Below are positions 8,267 to 17,783 of a stretch of 64,000 nt of DNA, in pieces (within the stretch, counting starts at the first letter, position 1; every line of letters begins with the position of its first letter). This DNA is from Vibrio sp. 99-8-1 (GTDB lineage: Bacteria > Pseudomonadota > Gammaproteobacteria > Enterobacterales > Vibrionaceae), in NCBI RefSeq assembly GCF_013114595.1, contig NZ_VTXE01000023.1:21032-85031 (forward strand), read 5' to 3'. Position numbers and translations under genes: made by a program. Below the pieces are notes generated by a model. The model was not told the origin of the DNA, ran no database searches, and saw only the letters and a list, made by a program, of their open reading frames with translations.

Positions 8267-9787
8267 TTACGCTTGTGGTCTCATCGCAGGGAACAAAATC
8301 ACATCACGAATAGTATGAGTATTGGTAAACAACATCGCCAGACGATCAATACCGATACCTTGACCTGCTGTTGGTGGTAAACCGTGCTCTAGCGCTGTAA
8401 TGTAGTCAGCATCGTAGTACATCGCTTCATCATCACCTGCGTCTTTCGCTTCGACTTGTGCTTTAAAGCGTGCATCTTGATCCTCTGCATCATTAAGCTC
8501 AGAGAAACCATTGGCCACTTCACGACCACCAATAAAGAACTCAAAACGGTCAGTGATAAACGGGTTTGTATCATTACGACGAGCCAGTGGTGAGATATCC
8601 GCTGGGTACTCTGTAATAAATGTTGGTTGAATCAGTTGAGGTTCAGCCGTTTCACCGAAGATCTCTTCGAGCAACTGCCCACATGTCCAAAAGTCTTCTA
8701 CAGCAACATGCAGTGATTTCGCAATGCCAACCATAAAGTCACGATCTTGCACATTTTCGTATGTCATGCTTTGGATATCTTCGCGATCTGGATTGTATTG
8801 CTTAATCGCATCCAGCATGCTCATACGTGGATAAGTTCCGCCAAACTCTACCATCTCTTCGCCATAAGGCATTGCTGTAGCGCCTAAAACTTCTACCGCT
8901 ACAGTGCGAAGCATCTCTTCTGTCAGATCCATAAGATCATTGTAATCAGCGTATGCCATATAGAATTCCATCATGGTAAATTCTGGGTTATGACGTGGAG
9001 ATAAACCTTCGTTACGGAAGTTACGGTTGATTTCAAATACGCGGTCAAAACCACCAACCGTCAAACGCTTCAAGTACAACTCTGGCGCAACACGGAGATA
9101 CATATCGATATCTAGCGCATTGTGATGCGTAATAAATGGACGTGCTGTTGCACCACCAGGAATGACATGCATCATTGGCGTTTCAACTTCCATGAACTGC
9201 TTGGAGACCATGAAGTTACGGATAGCCGTAACCAACTTTGAACGAATGATGAAAGCAGTACGAGAATCTTCATTAACAATAAGATCAACGTAACGTTGAC
9301 GGTAACGCATCTCTTGATCTGTTAAACCGTGGAATTTCTCTGGAAGTGGACGAAGAGCTTTAGTCAACAGTTCATACTCTTCCATATTCACGTACAAGTC
9401 ACCTTTACCTGACTTATGCAATGCACCTTTAACACCAACGATATCGCCGATATCCAGCCCTTGATACTGCTCTTTAAGCTCTTTCTGCACAGGTTTTGCT
9501 GCATATGCTTGAATGCGGCCAGAGGTCTCTTGAATAACAAGGAATGGACCACGTTTAGCCATTACACGACCAGCAATAGCAACAATTTTATTTAACTCTT
9601 CTAGCTCTTCTTTACTTTTATCACCAAACTCAGCCTGCAGATCACCCGCTAAGCTGTCACGACGAAAGTCATTTGGGTGACCGTTCGCTTTACAGTTTTT
9701 ACGGATGTGCTCTAGTTTTGCACGACGCTCGGCAATCAGTTTGTTTTCTTCTTGTGCATTTACTTCTGAGTGAACTTGTTCAGTCAT
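8267..9787 (-). CDS. lysS: Lysyl-tRNA synthetase (class II)
   Basis: LysS charges tRNA-Lys with lysine in an ATP-dependent reaction in the cytosol. The 506-aa protein has an N-terminal OB-fold anticodon-binding domain (about 60-150) and a class II catalytic core. Motif 2 is seen in [11 protein letters not shown] and motif 3 in [13 protein letters not shown] near the C-terminus. It lies 24 bases downstream of prfB and is surely co-transcribed with it, as in E. coli. The ribosome binding site is an AAGG about ten bases before the ATG. Confidence 0.97.
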   Translation of the reverse strand: MTEQVHSEVNAQEENKLIAERRAKLEHIRKNCKANGHPNDFRRDSLAGDLQAEFGDKSKEELEELNKIVAIAGRVMAKRGPFLVIQETSGRIQAYAAKPVQKELKEQYQGLDIGDIVGVKGALHKSGKGDLYVNMEEYELLTKALRPLPEKFHGLTDQEMRYRQRYVDLIVNEDSRTAFIIRSKLVTAIRNFMVSKQFMEVETPMMHVIPGGATARPFITHHNALDIDMYLRVAPELYLKRLTVGGFDRVFEINRNFRNEGLSPRHNPEFTMMEFYMAYADYNDLMDLTEEMLRTVAVEVLGATAMPYGEEMVEFGGTYPRMSMLDAIKQYNPDREDIQSMTYENVQDRDFMVGIAKSLHVAVEDFWTCGQLLEEIFGETAEPQLIQPTFITEYPADISPLARRNDTNPFITDRFEFFIGGREVANGFSELNDAEDQDARFKAQVEAKDAGDDEAMYYDADYITALEHGLPPTAGQGIGIDRLAMLFTNTHTIRDVILFPAMRPQA

Positions 9788-9811
9788 TTTATTATTACCT
9801 TATTAACGCGC

Positions 9812-10910
9812 TTACAGACCTGATTTCAGGCTGGCTTCGATAAATTTGTCTAGATCACCATCAAGAACCGCTTGAGTGTTACGGTTCTCAACTCCGGTGC
9901 GTAAATCTTTAATACGAGAATCATCCAATACATAGGAGCGAATTTGGCTACCCCAACCGATATCAGACTTAGCATCTTCGTTCGCTTGCTTCTCTGCATT
10001 TTGTTTTTGCAATTCAAGCTCAAACAGTTTTGCTTTTAGCTGTTTCATCGCTTGGTCTTTGTTTTTATGCTGCGAACGATCATTCTGACACTGCACAACA
10101 GTATTGCTAGGTAGGTGAGTAATACGTACCGCTGATTCTGTTGTGTTTACGTGCTGACCACCAGCTCCTGACGCACGATAAACATCAATACGCAGATCAC
10201 TAGGGTTTATGTCGATAGCAATATTGTCATCAATCTCTGGGTAGATAAATGCAGAGGCAAAAGAGGTATGGCGACGGCCACCTGAATCAAATGGCGATTT
10301 TCGTACTAAGCGGTGCACACCTGTTTCTGTGCGTAACCAACCATAAGCGTACTCTCCCACGATTCGAATCGTTGCCGATTTCAATCCTGCGACATCCCCT
10401 TCCGACACTTCAATGACTTCCGTTTTAAAGCCTTTGGCTTCAGCCCAACGCAAATACATACGAAGTAACATTGATGTCCAGTCTTGTGCTTCTGTCCCAC
10501 CAGAACCCGACTGTAAGTCGATATAGCAGTCAGACTCATCATGATCACCCGAGAACATACGACGAAACTCAAGCTTCTCTAGCTTACCTTCAAGTTCGAC
10601 AAGTTCAGGGTCAATTTCATCAAACGTTTCTTGGTCTTCGGCTTCAATAGCCAACTCCAACAAACCTTCTACGTCGTCAACACCTTGATCTAACTGATCG
10701 ATGGTCTCTACAATCGCTTCTAACGACGAACGCTCTTTCCCTAACGCTTGTGCTCGTTCAGGTTCGTTCCAAACATCTGGCTGCTCTAACTCTGCATTAA
10801 CTTCTTCTAAACGCTCTTTCTTAGCGTCATAGTCAAAGGTACCCCCTCAGGATATCTGTACGTTCAGATACGTCCTGTAAGCGGTTTTTAATAGGATTGA
10901 TTTCAAACAT
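9812..10910 (-). CDS. prfB: Peptide chain release factor 2, with programmed +1 frameshift
   Basis: RF2 ends translation at UGA and UAA. The first 25 codons (10910-10836, [10 protein letters not shown]...) end at an in-frame TGA (10833-10835). After a +1 slip at CTT-TGA-C, reading continues at GAC (10834) for 340 more residues, 365 aa in all, the same as E. coli RF2. The stop-recognising SPF tripeptide (RKSPFDSGG) and the catalytic GGQ (SGAGGQHVN) are present. The longest single frame starts only at an internal Met (10663) and would miss the N-terminal domain. It is co-transcribed with lysS. Confidence 0.97.
10832..10847 (-). promoter_or_regulatory. RF2 autoregulatory frameshift site
   Basis: On the minus strand the sequence is AGGGGG-TAC-CTT-TGA-C. 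An internal Shine-Dalgarno-like AGGGGG sits three bases before the slippery CTT, followed by the UGA stop that RF2 itself reads. Low RF2 lets the ribosome pause and shift +1, which makes more RF2. The arrangement matches the well-studied E. coli site almost base for base. Confidence 0.97.
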
Positions 10911-11183
10911 GTTTGCTCAACAATAAGTGTAGATTTTAACCGCAGAATTCTACTGAAAAATGTGACGAAGATACAGGAAAATATTTCATGAAAGCCGCGA
11001 CAAAACCCTGATTTTTTCAGCGACTCAAGCATAGTTAAGCGCTATCCCATGCAAATAGCGAATCAACACGTCACCCTCTATCGTTTAAGCATTTGATAAA
11101 ATAAGTATCGCAAACAACACCCAATACCATAAATTAGATATATGCTTGAATAAATATACCATGATTTAAAATTGATAAAAATT

Positions 11184-11825
11184 ATGCTTACTCTAAAAAA
11201 ATGCCTGTTTATCACATTGTTGCTCGTCACAACTCCTCTGCTTGCAGAGCCTTTTGCTTACTGGAAATTTGACAGTAACCGTAATGGTATTTCCATCTAT
11301 TCACGAGAGCATAGTGATGGTTTAGTGGAGATTCGAGCACAGATGTTCACACCCACCAGTTATGGAGCTTTTCTATCCTTATTGGAAGACAGCAAAAACG
11401 TGCCAAACTGGATAGCGAATGTGAGCAGTAGCCAAGTTTTAAAGCAGATCTCAGCAACTGAAAATATTGTCTATACTCAGTTTGCCGCACCTTGGCCTGC
11501 AACAAATCGTGATATGGTGACCTACTCTAAATACTCTATTGAAGATAGCGCTTTTACCCTGAGTATTAAAGATGCCCCCTTATCCACATTCCCGCCGCAA
11601 CAAGGGTATGTCCGTGTTCATTCCGTCACGGCGACTTGGCTATTACAAAAGCTGACTAACGGCTTAACCGTCATTGAATACACCGCGTTTGCTCATCCCG
11701 GTGGCGATCTTCCCGATTGGCTGATCAATAAACTGGCCATTGAGAGTGCGCGTGAAACATTTGAAGGGTTGAGAGCACAGCTTCCAAACTACCAAACCCG
11801 TTCTCACCCGCAAATACAAGAGTAG
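11184..11825 (+). CDS. START-domain lipid-binding-like protein, exported
   Basis: This protein of about 213 aa has a signal peptide (LKKCLFITLLLVTTPLLA, likely cut before EPFAYW) and a single START-like domain. That is a helix-grip fold known for binding lipids or other hydrophobic ligands. Family features seen are the patterned strands RNGISIYSRE, AAPWPATNRDMV and VIEYTAFAHPGGDLPDWLINK. The ATG at 11184 is chosen over the TTG at 11172; the ribosome binding site is weak in either case. It stands alone on the plus strand between recJ and prfB, which read the other way. The ligand is unknown. Confidence 0.8.
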   Translation: MLTLKKCLFITLLLVTTPLLAEPFAYWKFDSNRNGISIYSREHSDGLVEIRAQMFTPTSYGAFLSLLEDSKNVPNWIANVSSSQVLKQISATENIVYTQFAAPWPATNRDMVTYSKYSIEDSAFTLSIKDAPLSTFPPQQGYVRVHSVTATWLLQKLTNGLTVIEYTAFAHPGGDLPDWLINKLAIESARETFEGLRAQLPNYQTRSHPQIQE

Positions 11826-11871
11826 TACTTCTGAAAGTAGTTCTTCTGAAAACTATGCTTCTGAAGTGTCG

Positions 11872-13605
11872 CTAAAGCAAACACTCCACCATTAACTGTA
11901 ACGACTGATTTCCACGAAACTCATTAATGTCCAGTCGATACGCCATATGGACCGTTTTAGTGGCAGGATCAGGCCAGCGACGTAGATCAACATTAAAAGC
12001 GATAGCATCTATGGTTATATTACTTGGGTGCCCTTTAAATAATGGTTCCACCATCATTTTTAGATGCTTCTCCCCCACTAGTTTTTGATGCAATATTTTG
12101 AATTCACCATCAAACACCGGTTCGGGAAAGTTTTGCCCCCACGGGCCCCCATCTCGTATCAACTGAGCAACATGCATGGAGAACTCTTCAGGTAATAACT
12201 CACCATCAGATAACACCACGCCTTGCAAAGCACTTTCATCGAGTTCATCTCTCACGACTTGATCAAACAGCTGACAAAATAAATCGTAGTGCTCTTCTTT
12301 GATGGTTAACCCTGCTGCCATGGCGTGACCACCAAACTTGGTAATAATATTTGGATGTTGAGTATCAATTCGATCCAGTGCATCTCTCATATGTAAACCG
12401 GGTATAGAGCGACAAGAGCCTTTGATGAAGCCATCCCCACCATCAGCAAACGCAATCACCGGACGATGAAATTTGTCCTTAATTCGCGACGCAACGATAC
12501 CAATCACCCCTTGATGCCAATCTCGCTGAAATAGAACTAATCCATAAGGGAGTTGTGACGCTTCGTTTAACTGGAGTCGTTCGCAGATGGCAATAGCTTC
12601 TTGCTTCATCCCTTCTTCTATTTCTCGTCGAGTCTGGTTTAGTCCATCAAGTTCTGTGGCCATACGCCGAGCTGCGTGTATGTTGTTACACATCAACAGC
12701 TCAACACCAAATGACATATCGTCTAAACGACCCGCGGCATTAATTCGTGGACCCAACGCAAAACCAAAATCGGACGCCACTAATCTTCTTGCGTCTCTTT
12801 TGGCCACTTCAATCAGAGCTTGAATTCCCGGCCGAGCTTTCCCGGCACGAATTCGTTGCACGCCTTGATGCACCAAAATGCGATTATTTTCATCTAGGGA
12901 GACCACATCCGCCACAGTACCCAGTGCCACCAAATCAAGCAGTTCTGCCAGATTAGGCTGTAAAATATTTTGTTGAGTAAACCACTCTTTCTCTCGCATA
13001 TACGCTCGGAGAGCCATCATTAAATAGAATGCGACTCCTACGCCGGCTAATGCTTTAGAAGGAAATGAACAGAGTTGTAAATTGGGGTTAACCATCGCAT
13101 CAGCAATAGGCAGTTCATCCCCCGGTAAATGGTGATCAGTAACAATAACATCAATACCTTTGGATTTTGCATAGCGAACCCCTTCAATGGAAGAGACGCC
13201 ATTATCCACGGTCATGATAAGCTCCGCTCCAAGTTCTATCGCTTGATCCACCACTTCAGGACTTAAGCCATAACCGTCTTCAAAACGGTTAGGCACTAGG
13301 TAATCAACATTCTGACTACCAAAACTGCGTAACGCTAACACTGACAAAGCGGAGCTGGTTGCGCCATCAGCGTCAAAATCTCCCACAACAATGATACGAC
13401 GTCCAGCGCCTATTGCTGCATAAAGCAGTTCTACCGCCTTCTCAATACCATGTAACGACTGATAAGCATGTAGTCCTTTTGCTCCTTTATCTAACTGACT
13501 CATGTTCCTAATTCCCCGAGCAAGATAAATACGGCGTAAAAGAGGAGGAATAGTATCGGAAAGCTGCGAAAGATCTTGTGCCGGACGCTGAGTAATTTTA
13601 TTCAT
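11872..13605 (-). CDS. recJ: Single-stranded-DNA-specific exonuclease RecJ
   Basis: RecJ degrades single-stranded DNA 5' to 3' in recombination (RecF pathway), mismatch repair and base excision repair. The DHH phosphoesterase motifs are visible: VVGDFDADGATSS, TVDNGVSS, VTDHHLPG, and the DHHA1 motif FGGHAMAAGLTI. Length of 577 aa matches the family. It lies downstream of dsbC and xerD on the same strand with a 97-base gap from dsbC, the same neighbours as in E. coli. Confidence 0.96.
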   Translation of the reverse strand: MNKITQRPAQDLSQLSDTIPPLLRRIYLARGIRNMSQLDKGAKGLHAYQSLHGIEKAVELLYAAIGAGRRIIVVGDFDADGATSSALSVLALRSFGSQNVDYLVPNRFEDGYGLSPEVVDQAIELGAELIMTVDNGVSSIEGVRYAKSKGIDVIVTDHHLPGDELPIADAMVNPNLQLCSFPSKALAGVGVAFYLMMALRAYMREKEWFTQQNILQPNLAELLDLVALGTVADVVSLDENNRILVHQGVQRIRAGKARPGIQALIEVAKRDARRLVASDFGFALGPRINAAGRLDDMSFGVELLMCNNIHAARRMATELDGLNQTRREIEEGMKQEAIAICERLQLNEASQLPYGLVLFQRDWHQGVIGIVASRIKDKFHRPVIAFADGGDGFIKGSCRSIPGLHMRDALDRIDTQHPNIITKFGGHAMAAGLTIKEEHYDLFCQLFDQVVRDELDESALQGVVLSDGELLPEEFSMHVAQLIRDGGPWGQNFPEPVFDGEFKILHQKLVGEKHLKMMVEPLFKGHPSNITIDAIAFNVDLRRWPDPATKTVHMAYRLDINEFRGNQSLQLMVECLL

Positions 13606-13702
13606 AACAAGTCAGTTGTTCTCATATCGTATAGGAGCAATAGGGAGTATTAGAAGAGGAAGAACTCGGCCTAGCTATGAGGCCAGACCGAGCTTAGGAT
13701 GT

Positions 13703-14497
13703 TTACTTATCCATTTCTGCGCGAAGGCGAGTAATCATTTTTGCTGGAGGCATATAACCCGCAACAAGCTTACCATTTGGTAGATAAATGGCCGGAGTCC
13801 CAGAAATACCTAACTCTCTGCCTAAAACATACTGATCCATAATTTTTGTTTTACACTGTTCAAGGTTATCGACCTGTTCCGTAAAATTACGCTCTATCTT
13901 GGCTTTATTCATTGCAGCCGCTGGCTCTTTTGCACACCAGATACGCGCCATCTCTTCAGCCACTTCTCCTTGCGGACCTTGACGGGGATAAGCCAAATAA
14001 CGAACTGTAATACCCAACTCATTATAACCGCTCATCTGGCTGTGTAATTTCACACAGTAACCACAAGTAGTATCAGTAAACACGGTAATGACATATTTTT
14101 CATCGTCCGCTGGATATACAATCATATCCTGTTCAAATTGAGCAATTTTTGCTGCATTCAATGGCGCTTTTCGCTCTTCTATTAAGTTGACGTATTGACC
14201 ATCGCCATCCAGAGAATACAGAGCACCAGCGATAAATTGTTCACCCGCTGCATTGGAGAAAAACAGCCCACCATTGGTTTCAATTTCCACCAAACCGTCT
14301 ATGGTTGCAGGCGTGATGCTTATAACTTTTACACCCATTTTTTCAAAGCGAGCAGTGAGCATTTCTTTGTCAAACAGAGTGTCTCTCACTGTTGCAGCTT
14401 GCGTTTCTGTCGAAGTTTCAGTTTTGGCTTCTTCCGCATTACAAGCGGCAACCAGTAGAAGGGTTGTCAGAAAAGTTAATCGGCGTAAAACGCTCAT
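13703..14497 (-). CDS. dsbC: Thiol:disulfide interchange protein DsbC, with a lipoprotein-type signal
   Basis: DsbC is the disulfide isomerase of the periplasm. The active site is CGYC in DTTCGYCVKL, with the cis-proline in SGTPAIY and a second cysteine pair (WCAKE and EQCKTK). An N-terminal dimerisation domain precedes the thioredoxin fold. The frame opens at 14518, but the ATG at 14497 has AAGGTGG just upstream and is taken as start (264 aa). The signal ends in LLLVAAC, which fits a lipobox with Cys19 followed by an acidic, Ser/Thr-rich linker. Lipid anchoring would differ from soluble E. coli DsbC. DsbD, its usual electron donor, is not in the window. Confidence 0.92.
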   Translation of the reverse strand: MSVLRRLTFLTTLLLVAACNAEEAKTETSTETQAATVRDTLFDKEMLTARFEKMGVKVISITPATIDGLVEIETNGGLFFSNAAGEQFIAGALYSLDGDGQYVNLIEERKAPLNAAKIAQFEQDMIVYPADDEKYVITVFTDTTCGYCVKLHSQMSGYNELGITVRYLAYPRQGPQGEVAEEMARIWCAKEPAAAMNKAKIERNFTEQVDNLEQCKTKIMDQYVLGRELGISGTPAIYLPNGKLVAGYMPPAKMITRLRAEMDK

Positions 14498-14524
14498 TTG
14501 TACCACCTTTTTTATCATTATAAT

Positions 14525-15421
14525 TCACGCCCGTGGATGATGCTGTTCATGAATCTGTTTAAGTCGCTCTGTTGCTACATGAGTATAAATTTGAGTTGTC
14601 GATAAGTCACTATGTCCTAACAACATCTGTACTACCCTAAGGTCTGCACCATGATTAAGCAAGTGTGTTGCAAATGCATGCCTAAGAACATGGGGAGAAA
14701 GCAGCTCTGTATCAATTGCTGCGATTACTGCGTAATGCTTTATGCGATGCCAGAAAGTTTGTCTGGTCATCTGCCTCGCCCGCTTACTTGGAAACACAAC
14801 ATCGGAACTCTGCTCACCTAACAGTATTGGTCTGCCTTGTTCAATAAAAGTTTCAATCCAATCGACCGCATTTTCTCCCATTGGAACCAAACGTTCTTTA
14901 TTGCCTTTGCCTATTACTCGCACAACACCTTGACGAAGACTGATATTCTCCATGGTCAAGCTCACTAACTCAGTAACACGTAAGCCTGTTGCATAAAGCA
15001 GCTCCAACATAGCTTTATCTCTTAACTCTATTGGGTCATTACAATCAGGAGCATCAAGTAGGTCATCCACCTGAGTCTCGGTTAAGTCTTTAGGTAATCG
15101 TGTCGGCAGCTTAGGGGCAATAAGTAAGGTACTTGGGTCATCTGAGCGCAGGTTTTCACGATATAGATACTGAAACAGACGCTTCATGGCCGACAACATT
15201 CGAGCACGAGAGGTCTGTTTATACCGCCGATCCACCAACCAAGCTTGGTACTCTTGTAACTCATGAGTTGACACAGATAACAACTGATATTGCTGCTTGG
15301 TCATCCACTCAAAAAGCCGTTTTAAATCATTTCGATAAGATGCAACGGTATTCTCAGATAACCCTTTTTCCATCCATATGGCGTCGAGAAATCGTTCTAC
15401 AATTGCTAAATCTTTATCCAT
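14525..15421 (-). CDS. xerD: Site-specific tyrosine recombinase XerD
   Basis: XerD works with XerC at dif to resolve chromosome dimers. The catalytic set is complete: Arg in ATGLRVTEL, Lys in GKGNKERLVP, HxxR in HVLRHAFATH, His in LGHSDLSTTQ and the nucleophile Tyr in TQIYTHV. Length of 298 aa matches. It heads the xerD-dsbC-recJ group, 27 bases before the dsbC start, and is divergent from fldB, the same local order as E. coli. Confidence 0.97.
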   Translation of the reverse strand: MDKDLAIVERFLDAIWMEKGLSENTVASYRNDLKRLFEWMTKQQYQLLSVSTHELQEYQAWLVDRRYKQTSRARMLSAMKRLFQYLYRENLRSDDPSTLLIAPKLPTRLPKDLTETQVDDLLDAPDCNDPIELRDKAMLELLYATGLRVTELVSLTMENISLRQGVVRVIGKGNKERLVPMGENAVDWIETFIEQGRPILLGEQSSDVVFPSKRARQMTRQTFWHRIKHYAVIAAIDTELLSPHVLRHAFATHLLNHGADLRVVQMLLGHSDLSTTQIYTHVATERLKQIHEQHHPRA

Positions 15422-15513
15422 TGCTCAACCATAAAGTTACTTTCAGCATTTGAGTATACCTGTTTTATAGGTAGAATCAGCGCAATAATGAATAAAAGAA
15501 TAATGCACTTACT

Positions 15514-16032
15514 ATGAAAATTGGACTATTTTACGGCTCTTCTACCTGCTATACAGAGATGGCAGCAGAAAAAATACGCGCAGTCATTGGAGAAGAGTTG
15601 GTTGATATTCATAATGTTAAAGACGTGTCATTAAGTAGAATGAACGACTACGACTTTATTATTCTTGGTATATCGACATGGGATTTTGGTGAAATTCAAG
15701 AAGATTGGAACGCTATTTGGCAAACGGTCTCTACCGTTTCACTCAACAATAAATGTGTTGCGCTATTTGGTCTTGGTGACCAAGAAGGTTATGGCGAGTG
15801 GTTCTTAGATGCGATGGGCCTACTGCATGATGAGTTGCAACCGACCGGTGCTAAATTTATTGGATACTGGCCAAATATAGGTTACCAATTTGATGCCTCG
15901 AAAGCGTTAATAGAACAAGGAGACTATTTTGTAGGACTTGCTCTGGACGAGGACTCGCAATACGAGTTAAGTGATGATCGTATTGCCACTTGGTGCGAAC
16001 AGATATTAGTTGAGTATCAACAAACACTTTAA
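15514..16032 (+). CDS. fldB: Flavodoxin 2
   Basis: This 172-aa FMN-binding electron carrier has the phosphate-binding loop near the start ([15 protein letters not shown]) and isoalloxazine-contacting aromatic stretches ([26 protein letters not shown]). These are diagnostic of long-chain flavodoxins. The call FldB rather than FldA rests on the conserved position divergent from xerD and on sequence resemblance to E. coli FldB. The start ATG has only a weak ribosome binding site. It is monocistronic. Confidence 0.9.
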   Translation: MKIGLFYGSSTCYTEMAAEKIRAVIGEELVDIHNVKDVSLSRMNDYDFIILGISTWDFGEIQEDWNAIWQTVSTVSLNNKCVALFGLGDQEGYGEWFLDAMGLLHDELQPTGAKFIGYWPNIGYQFDASKALIEQGDYFVGLALDEDSQYELSDDRIATWCEQILVEYQQTL

Positions 16033-16072
16033 CAAGCCAATAAGTTCTTGTTACGCAGCGTTTCGCTAAACC

Positions 16073-16126
16073 AATAACTTATCTGAAAACAATAACTTAT
16101 CTGAAAACAATAACTTATCTAAAAAC
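16073..16126. repeat. Three tandem copies of an 18-bp unit
   Basis: The unit AATAACTTATCTGAAAAC occurs three times in direct succession (16073-16090, 16091-16108, 16109-16126). The third copy has one G-to-A change. It lies in the noncoding gap between fldB and brnQ, just before the brnQ terminator hairpin. Likely a slippage-prone minisatellite. Confidence 0.95.
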
Positions 16127-16130
16127 AATA

Positions 16131-16154
16131 AAGGGAAGGCAATCGCCTTCCCTT
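16131..16154. terminator. Intrinsic terminator between fldB and brnQ
   Basis: A 10-bp perfect stem AAGGGAAGGC / GCCTTCCCTT has a 4-base loop. On the minus strand it is followed by TTTATTG, so it best serves brnQ; it may also stop fldB transcripts. Confidence 0.85.
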
Positions 16155-16176
16155 TAAGATATTTATCCAAGCAAAA

Positions 16177-17490
16177 TTACGCGGTTTCTTCTGTTAATGC
16201 CTGCTGACGCTTGCCACCAATAAATAACATCGCTACCAAAGTGATGGCTGTCGGCAATAACCATCCCATGCCATAGTCAAACAATGGGATAAAGTTCAAT
16301 GCAGAAACATCAACGCCGGCAACTTTAATCGCATCAATTAGAGCAAACAGCAACGAGACTAAAATCACTGTACGGTATGCCAATTGACGGTTTGGCAGTA
16401 AGTTACGGAAGAAGGTTAACGCCACCAATGCAATCGCGATTGGATATAGCAAGAATAGAACAGGAACAGAAAGGCTGATCAACTGAGATAACCCTACATT
16501 TGCCACTAACGTACAAGCCAGACCAACAATAATCACCCAAGCTTTATAAGGCACTTTACATAGAGAACTAAAGAAGTCTGAACAAGCCGATATTAGGCCA
16601 ATCGCTGTTGTTAAACATGCCAAAAGCACAATGCTAGATAGGACAAACTGACCAGAAGCACCAAACAGTGATTGAACATATTCACTTAAGATCACACCGC
16701 CATTGTCAGCATTAACAGATACACCACCACTTGTAGCCCCCAAGTAGAACAGCGAAATATAGATAAATGCTAATCCACTTGCGGCAACAACACCTGCAAT
16801 GATCAAATATTTAGTAATGGCGGTTTTTTCTGTAATACCTTTGCCTTTAAGCGCATCAACTATCAACATACCAAACATCAGCGAAGCAAAGGTATCCATT
16901 GTGTTATAGCCTTCTAGGAAACCTTTCACTAACGGTTGGGCAATGTAATCACCTTGAGGTGCCATAATATCTCCTTGCGGATCAAGGAATACACTGACGG
17001 CAAGAACAACCAAACAGATAAATAGAACGGGTGTTAGGAGTTTACCAATAACATCAATCAGCTTACCTTGAGACCAAGCAAAGAACATCGCGACAGCAAA
17101 AAAGACAATAGAGAAAATGGTAAGGTCCATTTGCGCGGCATCAATAATAAATGGTTTTACGGCCATTTCGTACGCAACCAGCCCAGTTCGTGGCGCCGCA
17201 AAAGCAGGACCAATGATGATAAACATCAATAACGCCATGATAGTCGACGCTTTTTGAGGAAGATCTTGAGTCAGTTTTTCCCACGTACCACCAGCAACAG
17301 CAATGGCAACAATAGTAATAAGAGGCAAGCCAACTGCTGTAACCAAGAATCCAAACATAGCAGGTAATGAGTTCTCTCCTGCTAACTGACCCGCGAGTGG
17401 TGGAAAAATAATATTCCCCGCTCCTAAGAAAAATGCGAATAGCATAAAACCTACTGCTATTATGTCAGTTACTTTTAACGTCTGACTCAT
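16177..17490 (-). CDS. brnQ: Branched-chain amino acid:cation symporter BrnQ
   Basis: This inner-membrane LIVCS-family carrier takes up leucine, isoleucine and valine with sodium or protons. The 437-aa chain has about 12 hydrophobic segments. The N-terminal signature GAGNIIFPP, the conserved PRTGLVAYE loop (about residue 100) and the GYNTMDTFASL motif (about 195) are typical of BrnQ. A ribosome binding site AGGA precedes the ATG by about nine bases. The 293-base gap to the divergent trmN6 presumably holds both promoters; no operator was recognised in it. Confidence 0.94.
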   Translation of the reverse strand: MSQTLKVTDIIAVGFMLFAFFLGAGNIIFPPLAGQLAGENSLPAMFGFLVTAVGLPLITIVAIAVAGGTWEKLTQDLPQKASTIMALLMFIIIGPAFAAPRTGLVAYEMAVKPFIIDAAQMDLTIFSIVFFAVAMFFAWSQGKLIDVIGKLLTPVLFICLVVLAVSVFLDPQGDIMAPQGDYIAQPLVKGFLEGYNTMDTFASLMFGMLIVDALKGKGITEKTAITKYLIIAGVVAASGLAFIYISLFYLGATSGGVSVNADNGGVILSEYVQSLFGASGQFVLSSIVLLACLTTAIGLISACSDFFSSLCKVPYKAWVIIVGLACTLVANVGLSQLISLSVPVLFLLYPIAIALVALTFFRNLLPNRQLAYRTVILVSLLFALIDAIKVAGVDVSALNFIPLFDYGMGWLLPTAITLVAMLFIGGKRQQALTEETA

Positions 17491-17783
17491 AAATAAATCC
17501 TGTGATAATGTGTTACATTTTGAACAGTTGACAGATTATTCAACTAAATTAAGGTGCGTGATAATGACGAAATAGAGCTGATTGGTCAATAGATAGTCAA
17601 AAAACGATATTTAAAACCATTTAACAAGCTGAGTAGCAGTTAATGACGCTATTATTTCTAGCATTAATAGATGATCATCAACGAAGCTTGGGCAGTTAAC
17701 ACTACAGAATATCAGCGCATTAGTTCAACAGAAGTCGTTATAACAGTTATTAACACTCATCAATTCTAAAAGAACAGCAGATC

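Noticed and set aside
10847..11032. 61-codon minus-strand frame before prfB
   Set aside because: It is a shadow frame over the RF2 leader; the real start of RF2 at 10910 is in another frame.
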